DNA of 64,000 nt from Chloroflexota bacterium (GTDB lineage: Bacteria > Chloroflexota > Anaerolineae > Caldilineales > Caldilineaceae), in the NCBI GenBank assembly GCA_016861025.1, contig BOKO01000026.1, positions 1 through 64,000 on the forward strand, written 5' to 3'. Under the pieces are notes generated by a model. That model made no database searches, had not been told where the DNA came from, and saw only the letters and a list, made by a program, of their open reading frames with translations. Position 1 is the stretch's first letter. Every line of letters starts with the position of its first letter. A program made the translations under genes and the position numbers. Shown here piece after piece: positions 1-12,549 of the stretch.

Positions 1-1
1 A

Positions 2-376
2 GGCTATCATCACGCCCAGTATTTTAGCGACCGCTCCCTCACCAGCGTCTACAACCAGCGTTACACCGACTGCCGCCATCAGGACTGCGTGGCTCAAACT
101 ATCGATACGATCGGCGTAGCGGGAGCCGGCCTCATGGTGGCGTCGCCAGCGTGTGGGCCAGGCGCCGGAGTTTGCTTCGGTGTTGGAAGAGGCATAAGTA
201 CAGCATCAACAATCGCAGGTGCGACATGGGCTGGCATCCAGGCATTCAGAGGCAACTTGTCCTTACAAGACATCTACATGACTAGCACGACGACAGCGGT
301 GGGAATCGCTGCTGATAAAAGCCCATGGATCAACCTCGCTGCGAGCGTTGTACAGTTACTTTGGGACTCCCAATAG
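2..376 (+). CDS. RHS-repeat protein, C-terminal tail (5' end outside window)
   Basis: An open frame enters from the left edge and stops at 374-376. The visible 124 residues are not RHS core but the variable C-terminal tip: a Cys-containing start (YTDCRHQDC) followed by a Gly/Ala-rich, weakly hydrophobic stretch. The same architecture recurs at the end of the second RHS fragment (1330-1724: CMQGDHDC, then Gly/Ala-rich), so the two tips are paralogous. In RHS proteins the tip is often a toxin; a membrane-active tip is only an inference from its hydrophobic composition. A small membrane protein follows 31 bp downstream. Whether the gene has an intact 5' end cannot be seen. Confidence 0.6.
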   Translation, partial: GYHHAQYFSDRSLTSVYNQRYTDCRHQDCVAQTIDTIGVAGAGLMVASPACGPGAGVCFGVGRGISTASTIAGATWAGIQAFRGNLSLQDIYMTSTTTAVGIAADKSPWINLAASVVQLLWDSQ

Positions 377-407
377 AGAGACAAGTTCGGAAAGAATAGG
401 CGTAGCT

Positions 408-698
408 ATGGCATGGATGAGTGTGCTCATATGGATTGCAGCATTCACTATATGCATTGTTGGCATATTTATACTCGTTCAGACGGGAATGACAGACTTT
501 GAGCCTTGGGAAAAGGCAAAGAGGAGGTTAATCATTGCTGGAATTTTGGTGGCAGCACCCGCAGATGCGCTAGCATTCCATTTCTTGCCACCCTCTCTAG
601 CCATTATTCTAGGAATAGCAGTCACCATTTTAGCTGTGATTAATTTTGTAATCGCAGTGCCCAAACAATGGCGACATGTAGTAGGAACAGCAAAATGA
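408..698 (+). CDS. Small three-helix membrane protein, possible immunity protein of the RHS tip
   Basis: This 96-residue protein has three hydrophobic helices (about residues 4-25, 43-62 and 66-86) and a short basic C-terminus. The frame is open from 348, but the ATG at 408 is the likely start because it places the first helix at the N-terminus and clears the preceding stop. No ribosome binding site is obvious. It sits directly after an RHS C-terminal tip, the usual place for an RHS immunity gene, and the next RHS fragment is likewise followed by a small membrane protein of different sequence. I recognise no family. The immunity role is inference from position alone. Confidence 0.5.
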   Translation: MAWMSVLIWIAAFTICIVGIFILVQTGMTDFEPWEKAKRRLIIAGILVAAPADALAFHFLPPSLAIILGIAVTILAVINFVIAVPKQWRHVVGTAK

Positions 699-732
699 GT
701 AAGACGACTATCGATTGTTTATTGAAAATATG

Positions 733-1716
<984 letters not shown>

Positions 1717-1724
<8 letters not shown>

Positions 1725-2130
1725 GATCGCTATCGGAAGATCAAAGTCATCTGCCATGATTTTTGTAGGAATTGGTAGCGCAATTAGTGTTATGGCAGGA
1801 CTACTCATTGTACGAGAACGGATCGAAGGGTGGTGTTTTGTTGTGAGTTCGGCTGTTGTACTGGTAGCAGCCATCGGCGGATTACTGGACAGGAAACCCA
1901 GGCTAGTGATAACTGAGTCGGGTCTTGTTGCCAGAGCACTGGGCGAAAAGAACATCTCATGGGATCAAGTTGTCTCAGCAAGAATTGAGTCCATACCGAG
2001 AGGGGGCAGCTTCCTAATTCTGGATTGCCGGAACAATCGCCGATATCGACTCTTTGTTGACGGTTTGGAGCTTTCACCGGCAGAAATATTGAAGTTGATA
2101 GATGAGCGCATTGTGTCTACTTATCCATAG
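1717..2130 (+). CDS. Two-helix membrane protein with PH-like domain, possible immunity protein
   Basis: A protein of 137 residues starting at the ATG that overlaps the RHS stop (ATGAATGA, 1717-1724), an arrangement typical of translational coupling. Two hydrophobic helices lie at about residues 13-29 and 35-52, followed by a soluble part with the pattern 'ITESGLVAR...ISWDQV...FLILDC' that resembles the bacterial PH-like fold of STM3941-type small membrane proteins; that assignment is from pattern only. By position it would be the immunity or chaperone partner of the RHS tip of cassette B. Its sequence is unrelated to the small membrane protein at 408-698, as expected if partners differ with their tips. 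Confidence 0.5.
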
Positions 2131-2144
2131 CGATTATCAAAAGG

Positions 2145-2503
2145 GCATCGGCGAACGATTGGCGAGCGCCGCCTTCGTCTACGACGGCGACGGTAGGCGG
2201 GTCAAGGGGACGGTCAACGGCGTCACGACCTACTACGTGGGCGATTCTTACGAGGTCTCCGGCGGCGTGGTCAAGAAATACTACAGCGCCGGCGGCCAAC
2301 GCATTGCCCTGCGCAGCGGCGGTGCGCTCTACTGGCTGCTGAATGACCATCTCGGCGGCACGGCGCACACTATCAGCGGGACGACGGAGACCGGCGAAGT
2401 ACGCTACAGAGCCTTCGGCGTCACCCGCTTTGCGTCCGGGACGACGCCGACCCCCTATCGCTTCACGGGCCAGCGGGAGGAATGTGATATACTGGCAGAA
2501 TGA
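2145..2503 (+). pseudogene. RHS core fragment C, truncated at both ends
   Basis: The frame reads the tandem-repeat part of an RHS core (FVYDGDGRRVKGTVNGVTTYY, then YWLLNDHLGGTAHTISG, YRAFGVTRF, YRFTGQREE) and then breaks exactly at TGQREE, where the downstream core of cassette B would continue with LYFYNARW. Five foreign codons follow and the stop TGA overlaps the ATG of the PIN gene. There is no N-terminus and no tip. It shares FVYDGDGRRVK with fragment E (4632) and DHLGG to TGQREE with fragments B and D, so it bridges the two halves of the original gene. Confidence 0.75.
2485..2493 (+). promoter_or_regulatory. Extended -10 promoter for the PIN gene, giving a leaderless message
   Basis: TG-A-TATACT lies six bases before the ATG at 2500, the spacing expected if transcription starts at or next to the start codon. 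The site sits in the junction between RHS fragment C and the PIN gene. No convincing -35 box is seen. Similar close -10 boxes precede the genes at 3527, 6394 (minus) and 44987 (minus). Confidence 0.4.
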
Positions 2504-2940
2504 AAGTCTATCTGGACAATTGCTGTCTGCAGCGCCCTCTGGACGACAAGAGCCAACTGCGCGTACAGATTGAATCCGAGGCGGTGTTGGCGGTGCTCTC
2601 GTTGCATGAGCAGCGACAAATTGAGCTAATCTCTTCCGAGGTTCTTGAGTTCGAAGTTGAGCAAAATCCTGATAGGCTTCGTCGCACATACGTCTTAGAA
2701 GTTCTGGCGCAGGCGGCGATGGTTGTGCGCGTAGATGAGGCAATTCACATGCGAGCGCGCGAATTCGAGTTCCACGGCATTCGAGGCATGGATGCACTCC
2801 ACCTTGCCTGCGCCGAAGCGGCCGGCGCCACCTATTTTTGCTTATGCGATGACCGACTCTTACGCAAGGTGCGTATGTTCTCGTCGGTGCGAGTCAAAGT
2901 GGTGTCATTGCTGGAATTGGTGGAGGAGCTAATGAAATGA
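2500..2940 (+). CDS. PIN-domain protein, probable toxin ribonuclease
   Basis: A 146-residue PIN-fold protein. The acidic residues of the family are visible: D6 in YLDNC near the N-terminus, D98 in the GMDALHLA helix, and D117/D118 in CDDRLLRK; E47 or E50 may be the fourth ligand. PIN toxins of type II toxin-antitoxin systems cut RNA in a Mg/Mn-dependent way. The stop overlaps the next ATG (ATGA at 2937-2940), so the two genes form a unit with the toxin first, the less common order. The gene is wedged between two RHS fragments and seems to have been acquired separately. Confidence 0.8.
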   Translation: MKVYLDNCCLQRPLDDKSQLRVQIESEAVLAVLSLHEQRQIELISSEVLEFEVEQNPDRLRRTYVLEVLAQAAMVVRVDEAIHMRAREFEFHGIRGMDALHLACAEAAGATYFCLCDDRLLRKVRMFSSVRVKVVSLLELVEELMK

Positions 2941-3161
2941 CAACACCTACGACAACGACATCTTTACAAGAGCTAACAAGCGCAACAATCCAGTTGTTAT
3001 GCCGAGAGATCGGCGTAGTCAACACAGCGCGATTCCTGAATCAGTTCACCGTTGGATTCGGTAACTATACGGAAGAACGAGAACACCTCATCGGTCATTG
3101 GAGCGTGGACGAAATTGTTGCAGAGATTCAACGTCGTCGACGCCTCGCTCCCCCGCAATAA
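2937..3161 (+). CDS. Small partner of the PIN protein, putative antitoxin
   Basis: A 74-residue protein translationally coupled to the PIN gene by a 4-bp overlap. The sequence is predicted mostly helical, with a conserved-looking core (LNQFTVGFGNYTEEREH) and a basic end (EIQRRRRL). I recall proteins of this kind beside PIN genes in cyanobacteria and Chloroflexota, but I do not know a named family. No ribbon-helix-helix or AbrB pattern is evident. The antitoxin role is inferred from size, overlap and neighbour. Confidence 0.55.
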   Translation: MTTPTTTTSLQELTSATIQLLCREIGVVNTARFLNQFTVGFGNYTEEREHLIGHWSVDEIVAEIQRRRRLAPPQ

Positions 3162-3209
3162 CCTCGATGCTCCCCCAGAGAACTGTGGCGCCCTCTTCCG
3201 ACGGAGCAA

Positions 3210-3526
<317 letters not shown>

Positions 3527-3530
<4 letters not shown>

Positions 3531-4531
3531 GCGCCGGTGTCCAGCATCCCCACGACAAGCTCTTTCGCACCGTCTTCGCCGACACGGAGGAGGCGGCGCT
3601 CTTCCTGCGCGCACACCTGCCCGCCGCTCTCAGCGAGCGGATCGACTGGTCGACGCTGACGTTGCAGGAGACCAGCTTCGTCGATGAGGCGCTGCGTGAG
3701 AGCGAGTCCGACCTGCTCTACACCGTGCAGATGAAGGGCAGTGGAGTCAAGGTCTTTCTCTATCTGCTTTTCGAGCATCAGTCGCAGCCCGACCCCTGGA
3801 TGCGCTTCCGGCTGCTCAAGTACATGTGTCGCATCTGGGATGAGTCGTTCAAGCAGAACCCGGAACAGACAGAACTGCCGCCGATCCTGCCGGTGGTCTT
3901 CTATCAAGGAGAGCGGGCTTGGCGCTACGCCACCGAATTCGCCGACCTCTTCCCGGAAGGCGAACGGGAACACAGCTTTCTGCCCCGCTTTGCCCACTAT
4001 CTCATCGACCAGTCGGGGCTGGCGCCGGAGGCTGTCAAGGGCGGCCTGAAGGCGAGGGTGGCGCAGTTGTTGATGATGGCGGCTTACCGGGCGCAGATGC
4101 AGGAAGCGCTGCGACTGGCCGCTCCGTTGATGGCGCAGGTGACGCGCACAGGCGGCGTCAACTATGTGGCTGTGTTCGTGCTCTATCTGGCGGCGACGCA
4201 GGAGCGCAGAGTGGTGAACGAGTTTGCGGCGCAGGTGCGGCAGTACGCACCGGAGACAGGAGGCGATATGTTGACCTACGCAGAAGAATTGCGACAGGAA
4301 GGACGCCAAGAAGGGCGACAGGAAGGTCTACAGAAGGGGTTACAGGAAGGTCTACAGAAGGGCGAAATCAAAGGCAAAGTCGAGACGATTGAGAGCCTGC
4401 TGTCAGTTGGCGCTGACTGGTCGCTGATCACCAGGGCGACGGGGATCACGCCGGAAGAATTTCAGCGCCTGAAAGAAGAACTCTCACAGCTTGTCGACCT
4501 CAGCGATCTGGAAGACGCCCAATCGGAGTAG
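3527..4531 (+). CDS. Rpn-family recombination-promoting nuclease (PD-(D/E)XK, YhgA-like)
   Basis: A 334-residue protein with the Rpn/YhgA-like layout: N-terminal HDKLFRTVFAD, the segment ESDLLYTVQMKG, and FLYLLFEHQSQPDPWMRFRLLKY, where D and E-x-Q form the PD-(D/E)XK-type nuclease core. The C-terminal third holds the usual Gly/Gln/Glu repeat (EGRQEGRQEGLQKG and variants, residues about 260-285) and an end resembling the repeat-associated tail. E. coli RpnA relatives cut DNA and raise recombination; these proteins used to be annotated as transposases, but none mobilises itself. There is no SD; a close -10 precedes it. It lies inside a field of RHS repeats, substrates suited to recombination. 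Confidence 0.8.
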
Positions 4532-4631
4532 CCGCTCTGAACCGCCCCACCAACTGGTCCTGCACCGCTGTCATGCAGACGCTGAGTTTCGTTCCTGACG
4601 CCGAGAACTGGCTGGTGGGCGTGAGTGGAGC

Positions 4632-4746
4632 GGCGAGCGCCGGCTTCGTCTACGACGGCGACGGTCGGCGGGTCAAGGCGACGGTCAACGGCGTCACGAC
4701 CTACTACGCGGGCTTCTACAATGCCTGCTGGCGTGACTGTGTTTAG
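4632..4746 (+). pseudogene. RHS fragment E, internally deleted
   Basis: The frame reads AGFVYDGDGRRVKATVNGV then TTYYAGFYNACWRDCV and stops at 4744-4746. The first part matches RHS fragment C (2162 onward), and FYNACW looks like the FYNARW block of cassette B, so about 200 codons of core were deleted between TTYY and FYN. The open frame extends upstream to about 4530 through non-RHS sequence. It marks the right border of the RHS field and overlaps the last codons of the convergent glycosyltransferase gene. Confidence 0.65.
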
Positions 4747-5930
4747 GCGCTGATGACTTGCTTTGTCGTTTCCAAAATGTCTTGATAAAACGTATGGAGC
4801 TTGGCGCCCAGCAGCCGCCAATCATAGCGTGTGAGCAGGCGCTGGCGGGCGTGTTCGCTGAGCGTGCGCTGCTGCGCCGGCGTCGACAACACCTGGCTGA
4901 CCGCTGCCGCGAACGTTTCAGGGGTGGCGCCGGCAGGGACGAGCTGGGCGGCGCCGTCAGCGCCGTAGGCGGCCTGTTCGCCAACCGCGCTGGCGACGAC
5001 CGGTGCGCCCGCCAGGAGAGTGTTGGCAAGGCGCACGCTACACTTGGCCTGTTGCAAGATCGTTGGCTCGGCGGGGAAGATGGCGCAGCCAATGCGCGCA
5101 TAAATGGCGGCAAGTTGCGCGGCGTCCACATAGCCAAGCCATTCGATCTGCGCCGCTGCCTGTGGGCTGGCGGCGTGCACCGCCGCTCGAAAATCAGCGT
5201 CTAATCCAGGGCGCACCGGCGCGCCGGCTACAAGCAGACGACTCGTTGAGTGTTTTTCGTGTAGTGATAATAAAAAGCGAACTAGCCAATACGGCGATAT
5301 TTCCACAAAACGACTAAAAAATAAAATATCATTGCCTGCATTGGGGGTCCAACGCGGGGCGGCGGGCGTTGGCGGTTCAACGCCGTTGGGCAGGTAAAGA
5401 ATTGGCGACGCTGGGTTCGCCTGGCGAATATGATCGACGAGCCAGCGGCTTGCAGCGGTGACGCCATCGACATGACGGATTCCCCATTCCTCCTGCCACG
5501 CCAGAAAGCGCGCCACGGGCCAGCTATAGCGGTTCACGGGCGCCCAGGCCTGCTCCCAGTCGTCGACGTCGAGCACGAGTCTGGCATTGATTCCACCAAC
5601 TCTGCGCCGTTGCCAAAGAAACCACTGCACAAGCCCGGCGTGTGCGCGTGGTTTCACGACATGCACAATAGCGGGTTGCAGTCGTTTTATTTCGTGTAGC
5701 AATCTAAAGACCTGAAAAAACAATCCTCCATCGAGCTTAACCTGAACCACATCAACGCCTGCATCCTCCCATCTGCGACCGGCGTCCACCGGCGTGTCCC
5801 ACGGCGGAATCAGGATCGTGAGACGCCAACCATGTGCAACAAGCGTTTTTGCGAGTGGAAGTGTGCGCGCCCAAATCGTGGTTTTCTGACCAAGCCCAAA
5901 TGGGGCGACAAAGCAAATGCGACGATTCAT
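4743..5930 (-). CDS. Glycosyltransferase family 4 (group 1)
   Basis: A 395-residue GT-B fold enzyme. The N-terminus is a Rossmann-like RICFVAPFGLGQKTTIWAR with the usual 'LAKTLVAHGWRLTIL' helix-strand. The C-terminal half has the acceptor/donor part: GYVDAAQLAAIYARIGCAIFP, AEPTILQQAKCSVRLANTLLAGAPVVASAVGEQAAYGA, in place of the usual E-x7-E motif. It probably moves a sugar from a nucleotide donor to an envelope glycan or lipid; substrate unknown. It starts 11 bp after the 150-residue gene upstream and is likely co-transcribed. It has lower GC around 5220-5330, where the code runs through an AT-rich patch. Confidence 0.75.
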   Translation of the reverse strand: MNRRICFVAPFGLGQKTTIWARTLPLAKTLVAHGWRLTILIPPWDTPVDAGRRWEDAGVDVVQVKLDGGLFFQVFRLLHEIKRLQPAIVHVVKPRAHAGLVQWFLWQRRRVGGINARLVLDVDDWEQAWAPVNRYSWPVARFLAWQEEWGIRHVDGVTAASRWLVDHIRQANPASPILYLPNGVEPPTPAAPRWTPNAGNDILFFSRFVEISPYWLVRFLLSLHEKHSTSRLLVAGAPVRPGLDADFRAAVHAASPQAAAQIEWLGYVDAAQLAAIYARIGCAIFPAEPTILQQAKCSVRLANTLLAGAPVVASAVGEQAAYGADGAAQLVPAGATPETFAAAVSQVLSTPAQQRTLSEHARQRLLTRYDWRLLGAKLHTFYQDILETTKQVISA

Positions 5931-5941
5931 GACAGGTCGGG

Positions 5942-6394
5942 CTAATCGGTGATGATAGAGAGCGGCCAGTCAGGAAGCTCTTGAAGTTGCGTCAAGGTAG
6001 TTTCTTCCAGTTCTTGCGGGTAGACAAGCGCAAACTTCTCGACAAGCTGCGGTGCGTACCAGCGATAGATGACGACGAGCGCAACAGCCTGCCCGATCCA
6101 GCTTTCTGCGCGGATGTCGGGCGTCAACAGGGTTTTTTCGATGGCAGTGCGCTGGCTTTCACTAAGATAGGCGTTTAAATGAGTGACGCCTTGCGGCCAG
6201 GCGATGCCGTTGAGCGCCAACATCAGTTCCAGCACAGTCTGGCGCAGCGCTACGGTTGTGTTCGCCGCCAGCAAGTGCTCGCGGCGCCGTATCAGATCGG
6301 GCAATATCGCCAGCGTGCGCCAGAAATTCTCAAGCAAACGGGCGACAGTGGTCGCATCGGCAGGTTGAAGCTGGTCAGGCAATGATTGAACCAT
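5942..6394 (-). CDS. Hypothetical helical protein
   Basis: A protein of 150 residues, predicted almost wholly alpha-helical, with no signal peptide, membrane segment or recognised motif. It is the first gene of a two-gene unit with the glycosyltransferase downstream. TATAAT on the minus strand (6406 to 6401) ends six bases before the ATG and there is no SD, so a leaderless message is likely. Function unknown. Confidence 0.55.
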   Translation of the reverse strand: MVQSLPDQLQPADATTVARLLENFWRTLAILPDLIRRREHLLAANTTVALRQTVLELMLALNGIAWPQGVTHLNAYLSESQRTAIEKTLLTPDIRAESWIGQAVALVVIYRWYAPQLVEKFALVYPQELEETTLTQLQELPDWPLSIITD

Positions 6395-6400
6395 GCACTG

Positions 6401-6406
6401 ATTATA
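6401..6406 (-). promoter_or_regulatory. Consensus -10 box for a leaderless gene
   Basis: A perfect TATAAT reads on the minus strand six bases ahead of the ATG at 6394. The -35 region shows no TTGACA-like hexamer. Confidence 0.45.
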
Positions 6407-6582
6407 CTATGTAGGGCGCTATGCGCGCATGATCTCTATCAAGCCAGCGACTGGATTTTGGGTATCTGCGTCACAAGGCGAAATCTGAACCTTTTGGTAC
6501 AATGATTGGGTCAGGATATACATGTGAAAAATTGCACAACGGGTGTATCTGCTTCGAAGGATGGAACATACGAAAGACAATC

Positions 6583-9495
<2,913 letters not shown>

Positions 9496-9550
9496 GCCTG
9501 ACAATAGTGTACGATAGCTTGCAGCTGCCTTGAATATTGCCAATTCCGCC

Positions 9551-9650
9551 GCCAAGTCGCGGAGCCGCAGAGATACGCAGAGGGAAAAGCTCAAGGAATA
9601 GAGGTTTCCCCTGCGTTTTCTCTGCGCCGCTGCGTCTCTGTGCCAAAGAC
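9551..9650. repeat. Imperfect inverted repeat, dispersed 'CGCAGAG' type
   Basis: The segment begins with GGAGCCGCAGAGATACGCAG and ends with the near reverse complement (CTCTGCGCCGCTGCGTCTC), around an AAGGAATAGAGG centre. Short elements of this wording are scattered in many bacterial genomes as noncoding repeats. It lies between two convergent genes (stops at 9495 and 9671), where it may also work as a bidirectional terminator. Confidence 0.5.
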
Positions 9651-9670
9651 AGGAATTTCCAGACAGGCTT

Positions 9671-10285
9671 TCAGCCATTGATCAGGTTGCGTTGCGCCCA
9701 ATACAGACGCATCCCAACGCCGATCAACACCATTCCCGTCATGATGGCAAAGAGCAAAGCCAGGGCGGACGGGAAGCTCAAGAACAAACAGAAGAACAAA
9801 ATGGTTTCAGCGCCGCCTATCAGCCCATCCGGCATGGCGACGGTTGTCCGTTCCCCGCGTGCTCTAGCGCCTGCTGCTCGCTTTTCCAGGATCGCGGCAA
9901 GATAGATCCAAGATGCAGCGTTGATGTAGAAGCTGCCAAGCAAGAAGATCAGCGCAAGTGCATTTGTGCTGTTCTGATCGGCCCAATACAAGCCAATCGG
10001 CACAGCGGCGTAGACAACAAAATCGAACATAATGTCGAGATAGCCGCCCAAATCGCTTTGACGCGCAAAAGAGCGCGCCACCATGCCATCCAATCCATCG
10101 AGAAGCCGATTCAACAGCCACAGCCCGAGCGCCAGCCAATAGGCTTGAATCGCCGCTGCACCAGCCGCTCCCAACCCAACGATTAACGCTATGACTGTGA
10201 TAGTATTGGGAGAAATCGGGCGCAACTGGCTGGCGATAGGGCGAAGCAGGTCATCTTTATAGGCGCGCAGCGTATGGTCTAGCAT
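9671..10285 (-). CDS. CDP-alcohol phosphatidyltransferase
   Basis: A 204-residue membrane enzyme with the complete family signature in residues about 64-91: LDGLDGMVAR, then eight residues, GGYLD, then a further D, giving the D-G-x2-D-G-x2-A-R-x8-G-x3-D-x3-D pattern that binds the CDP group and metal. Five to six hydrophobic helices surround it. It transfers a phosphatidyl group from a CDP-linked lipid to an alcohol (glycerol-P, serine, inositol-P or another); the acceptor cannot be told from the sequence. The gene stands alone, its 3' end facing UPF0182. Confidence 0.85.
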   Translation of the reverse strand: MLDHTLRAYKDDLLRPIASQLRPISPNTITVIALIVGLGAAGAAAIQAYWLALGLWLLNRLLDGLDGMVARSFARQSDLGGYLDIMFDFVVYAAVPIGLYWADQNSTNALALIFLLGSFYINAASWIYLAAILEKRAAGARARGERTTVAMPDGLIGGAETILFFCLFLSFPSALALLFAIMTGMVLIGVGMRLYWAQRNLING

Positions 10286-10382
10286 GTTTGGGTGTTTCTC
10301 GCTTCATCATTGTTGCATCCTCATGAAAGAGACTATCACACCATCAATTCAAAGATGTAATGACTGCCACATAGAAAATGAA

Positions 10383-10412
10383 AACCCGTGCCTTTCTATT
10401 CCGACACGGGTT
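10383..10412 (-). terminator. Intrinsic terminator after tRNA-Arg
   Basis: Arms AACCCGTG (10383-10390) and CACGGGTT (10405-10412) form an 8-bp stem. On the minus strand the hairpin is followed by TTTTCATTTT, so it ends transcription of the tRNA genes. Confidence 0.6.
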
Positions 10413-10427
10413 AATTTGCATCTATTC

Positions 10428-10504
<77 letters not shown>

Positions 10505-10580
10505 AATGTGGTTCAAGCATACGCAAAAGCGAACGACCTGTCAAAGGTGGATGCAGGCAATTCATCCAAACCTCAAAAGA

Positions 10581-10610
10581 ATGCGCCTGCAAGCATGCTT
10601 GCAGGCGCAT
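10581..10610. terminator. 30-bp perfect palindrome between the two tRNA genes
   Basis: The 30 bases from 10581 to 10610 equal their own reverse complement (arm ATGCGCCTGCAAGCA). It starts five bases after the 3' end of tRNA-Gly on the minus strand and is followed there by TCTTTT. It can form a long hairpin and probably serves as the terminator or 3' processing signal of tRNA-Gly. Confidence 0.6.
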
Positions 10611-10614
10611 GAGG

Positions 10615-10686
10615 AGCGGGTGAAGAGATTCGAACTCTCAACATTTTGCTTGGGAAGCAAACGCTCTGCCATTGAGCTACACCCGC
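10615..10686 (-). tRNA. tRNA-Gly (anticodon CCC)
   Basis: On the minus strand: acceptor GCGGGTG pairing with CACCCGC, D arm GCTC/GAGC, anticodon stem TTTGC/GCAAA with loop TTCCCAA (anticodon CCC), and T arm GAGAG-TTCGAAT-CTCTT. Discriminator T, as usual for glycine. CCA is not encoded. 72 nt. Confidence 0.92.
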
Positions 10687-10763
10687 ATTCCTAAAGTAAA
10701 GTATATTCAGATGGAACGAGCCTGTCAAATGAAGCCGCAGTCGCCTTTTCCGATTTTTGCGAG

Positions 10764-11612
10764 TTATCCTTTGACTGCACCGAAAGATAAGCCGGTGACA
10801 ATGTGTCGCTGCATGAACAGCGTGATGATCAACACTGGCAATGTGATCAAGAATGCTGCGCCTGCCAGCGGCCCCCAGTTGATCTCTTCATAGGTGAGCA
10901 GACTGAAGACGGCAACCGGCAGCGGGCGCGTGGTGCGCCCGGCAAGGATGACGGAAAACAGGAAGTTGTTCCATGAAAAGATGAAACTGAGGATCGCTGT
11001 CGCCGCCAGGCCGGGGCGAGTGAGCGGCAAGGCGACGCGCCAGAAGACGCCGTAAATCGAGCAGCCGTCAATCAGCGCTGCGTCTTGCAGTTCCATCGGC
11101 ACATCTTCGAAGAACGCCAGCAGCATCCAGATAATGATCGGCAGCCCCACAACCAGATGCGATAGAATTAGCGCAGTGTAAGTATCCAACAACCCCATAC
11201 GTCGGAAGAGGATGAACCACGGCACCAGAAAGCTGATGGCAGGAATGATGCGCGCCACCAGCACCACCAACGCCAGCCGCTGATAGCGCCAACGCACCAT
11301 GCCGAAGCTCGCCGGCGCGCCGAGCACCATGCCAAGCACGGTTGCTCCGGTGGCAATGATCACACTGTTGAAGACATATTCGACGAACTGATTGCCCAGC
11401 AATCTGTAATTGTTGAGCGTCGGCTGCGATGGAATAAAGACTGGCGGATAGGCTGTGTTCTCGACCTGCACCTTGAGCGAAAGTGAGACCATCCAGAAGA
11501 AGATGAACAGAGTCGGCGTCATTGCCAGCAGAACCAGTGCGTAGATCCCTGCTGCCGACAGGAGTCGTTTGGTTTTGATTGTTCGTGAACGATACGTGGT
11601 TGTCACTGCCAC
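10764..11612 (-). CDS. Carbohydrate ABC transporter permease (MalG type)
   Basis: A 282-residue inner-membrane permease with six hydrophobic segments and the EAA-loop motif ahead of the fifth helix (ELQDAALIDGCSIYGVFWRVALPLTRPG), which docks the ATPase. The start is GTG at 11612, inside a 10-bp overlap with the partner permease, with a strong SD (AAGGAGGG). It is the last gene of the operon. Together with the upstream permease it forms the channel for a sugar delivered by the binding lipoprotein. No ATPase gene is in the operon, so a shared MsmK/UgpC-type ATPase elsewhere is likely. Confidence 0.92.
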   Translation of the reverse strand: MAVTTTYRSRTIKTKRLLSAAGIYALVLLAMTPTLFIFFWMVSLSLKVQVENTAYPPVFIPSQPTLNNYRLLGNQFVEYVFNSVIIATGATVLGMVLGAPASFGMVRWRYQRLALVVLVARIIPAISFLVPWFILFRRMGLLDTYTALILSHLVVGLPIIIWMLLAFFEDVPMELQDAALIDGCSIYGVFWRVALPLTRPGLAATAILSFIFSWNNFLFSVILAGRTTRPLPVAVFSLLTYEEINWGPLAGAAFLITLPVLIITLFMQRHIVTGLSFGAVKG

Positions 11613-12529
11613 TCGACCCTCCTTACACGGATCGTCAACACAGCCAACACCATGATCATGGTGAAAAAGATGACCACAATCGCCGAGGCATATCCCATGT
11701 CGAAGTACGAGAAGGCAGTATTGAACAAATAGAGATTGATCGTCTCCGACGCATACCCAGGCCCTCCCGAGGTCATGACGAAAATGATATCGAAGGTCTT
11801 GATTGCATCGATGATGCGAAAGAGTGCGGCCACTACAATCGAGGGTCGCAGCAGCGGCAGTGTGATATAAAAGAAGACTTGCACACGGCTGGCGCCATCG
11901 ATGCGCGCCGCCTCGAATGGTTCATCCGGCATCGACGCCAGCCCCGCCAGCACGATCAACATAATAAGTGGCGTCCACTGCCATGTATCGACCATGACCA
12001 GCGTCAACATCACCGTGCGTTCGCTGTAAATCCACAAACTCGGTGGCAAACCGACGACTTGCAGAAGATAGTTGAGCACGCCCAGGGTCGGATGCATCAT
12101 CATTACGAAGATGAGCGCGATCGCAACCGGCGTCGTCACCATCGGCAGGATCGCTAACGCTCGCCAGAAGCCGCGTCCCAGGAACTGGCGGTTGAAGAGC
12201 AGCGCCATCGCCACGCCGAGTACAAGTTGCACGGAGGTCGCCATGAGCGTGAACAGCAGCGTCCGCCCGGTTGCGCCCAAAAATCGGCTGTCATTGGTCA
12301 GCAACTTCCAGAAATTGTCCAGTCCGATGAAGCGCGGCTGGGCGACACTCGAAAGCTGCCAGTTGTGCAGGCTCATCCAGATCGTATAGGCAATCGGAAA
12401 GATGACAAGTAGAAGCAGTGCGATCAACGCCGGTGCAATGAAGACAAAGCGCGCCTGTCGCTCGAGCCAGCTTGAAACGTTTCGTCGCTCAGCGGGCTTC
12501 GAATGGGCTATGCTTGCTGTTTGGGGCAT
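11603..12529 (-). CDS. Carbohydrate ABC transporter permease (MalF/UgpA type)
   Basis: A 308-residue permease of the sugar CUT1 family: a basic N-terminus, first helix FVFIAPALIALLLLVIFPIAY, a periplasmic loop, and the EAA motif (PFEAARIDGASRVQVFFYITLPLLRP) near residues 215-240. SD AAGGA lies 11 bases before the ATG. It is separated from the binding-protein gene by a 116-bp gap that holds a long hairpin, a layout that usually lets the binding protein be made in excess over the membrane parts. Confidence 0.92.
   Translation of the reverse strand: MPQTASIAHSKPAERRNVSSWLERQARFVFIAPALIALLLLVIFPIAYTIWMSLHNWQLSSVAQPRFIGLDNFWKLLTNDSRFLGATGRTLLFTLMATSVQLVLGVAMALLFNRQFLGRGFWRALAILPMVTTPVAIALIFVMMMHPTLGVLNYLLQVVGLPPSLWIYSERTVMLTLVMVDTWQWTPLIMLIVLAGLASMPDEPFEAARIDGASRVQVFFYITLPLLRPSIVVAALFRIIDAIKTFDIIFVMTSGGPGYASETINLYLFNTAFSYFDMGYASAIVVIFFTMIMVLAVLTIRVRRVEWQ
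12474..12483. promoter_or_regulatory. Intragenic GAAACGTTTC palindrome
   Basis: A perfect 10-bp palindrome with the central CG of LacI/GalR operators, inside the first codons of the permease gene. It could be a second operator for the LacI regulator of the same operon, or coincidence; there is no other support. Confidence 0.2.
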
Positions 12530-12549
12530 CGGTCGTTCATCCTTTCAGA

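Noticed and set aside
4280..4370. DNA tandem repeat near the end of the Rpn gene
   Set aside because: The GAAGG/CAG-rich run codes for the Glu-Gly-Gln repeat that is normal at the C-terminus of this family.
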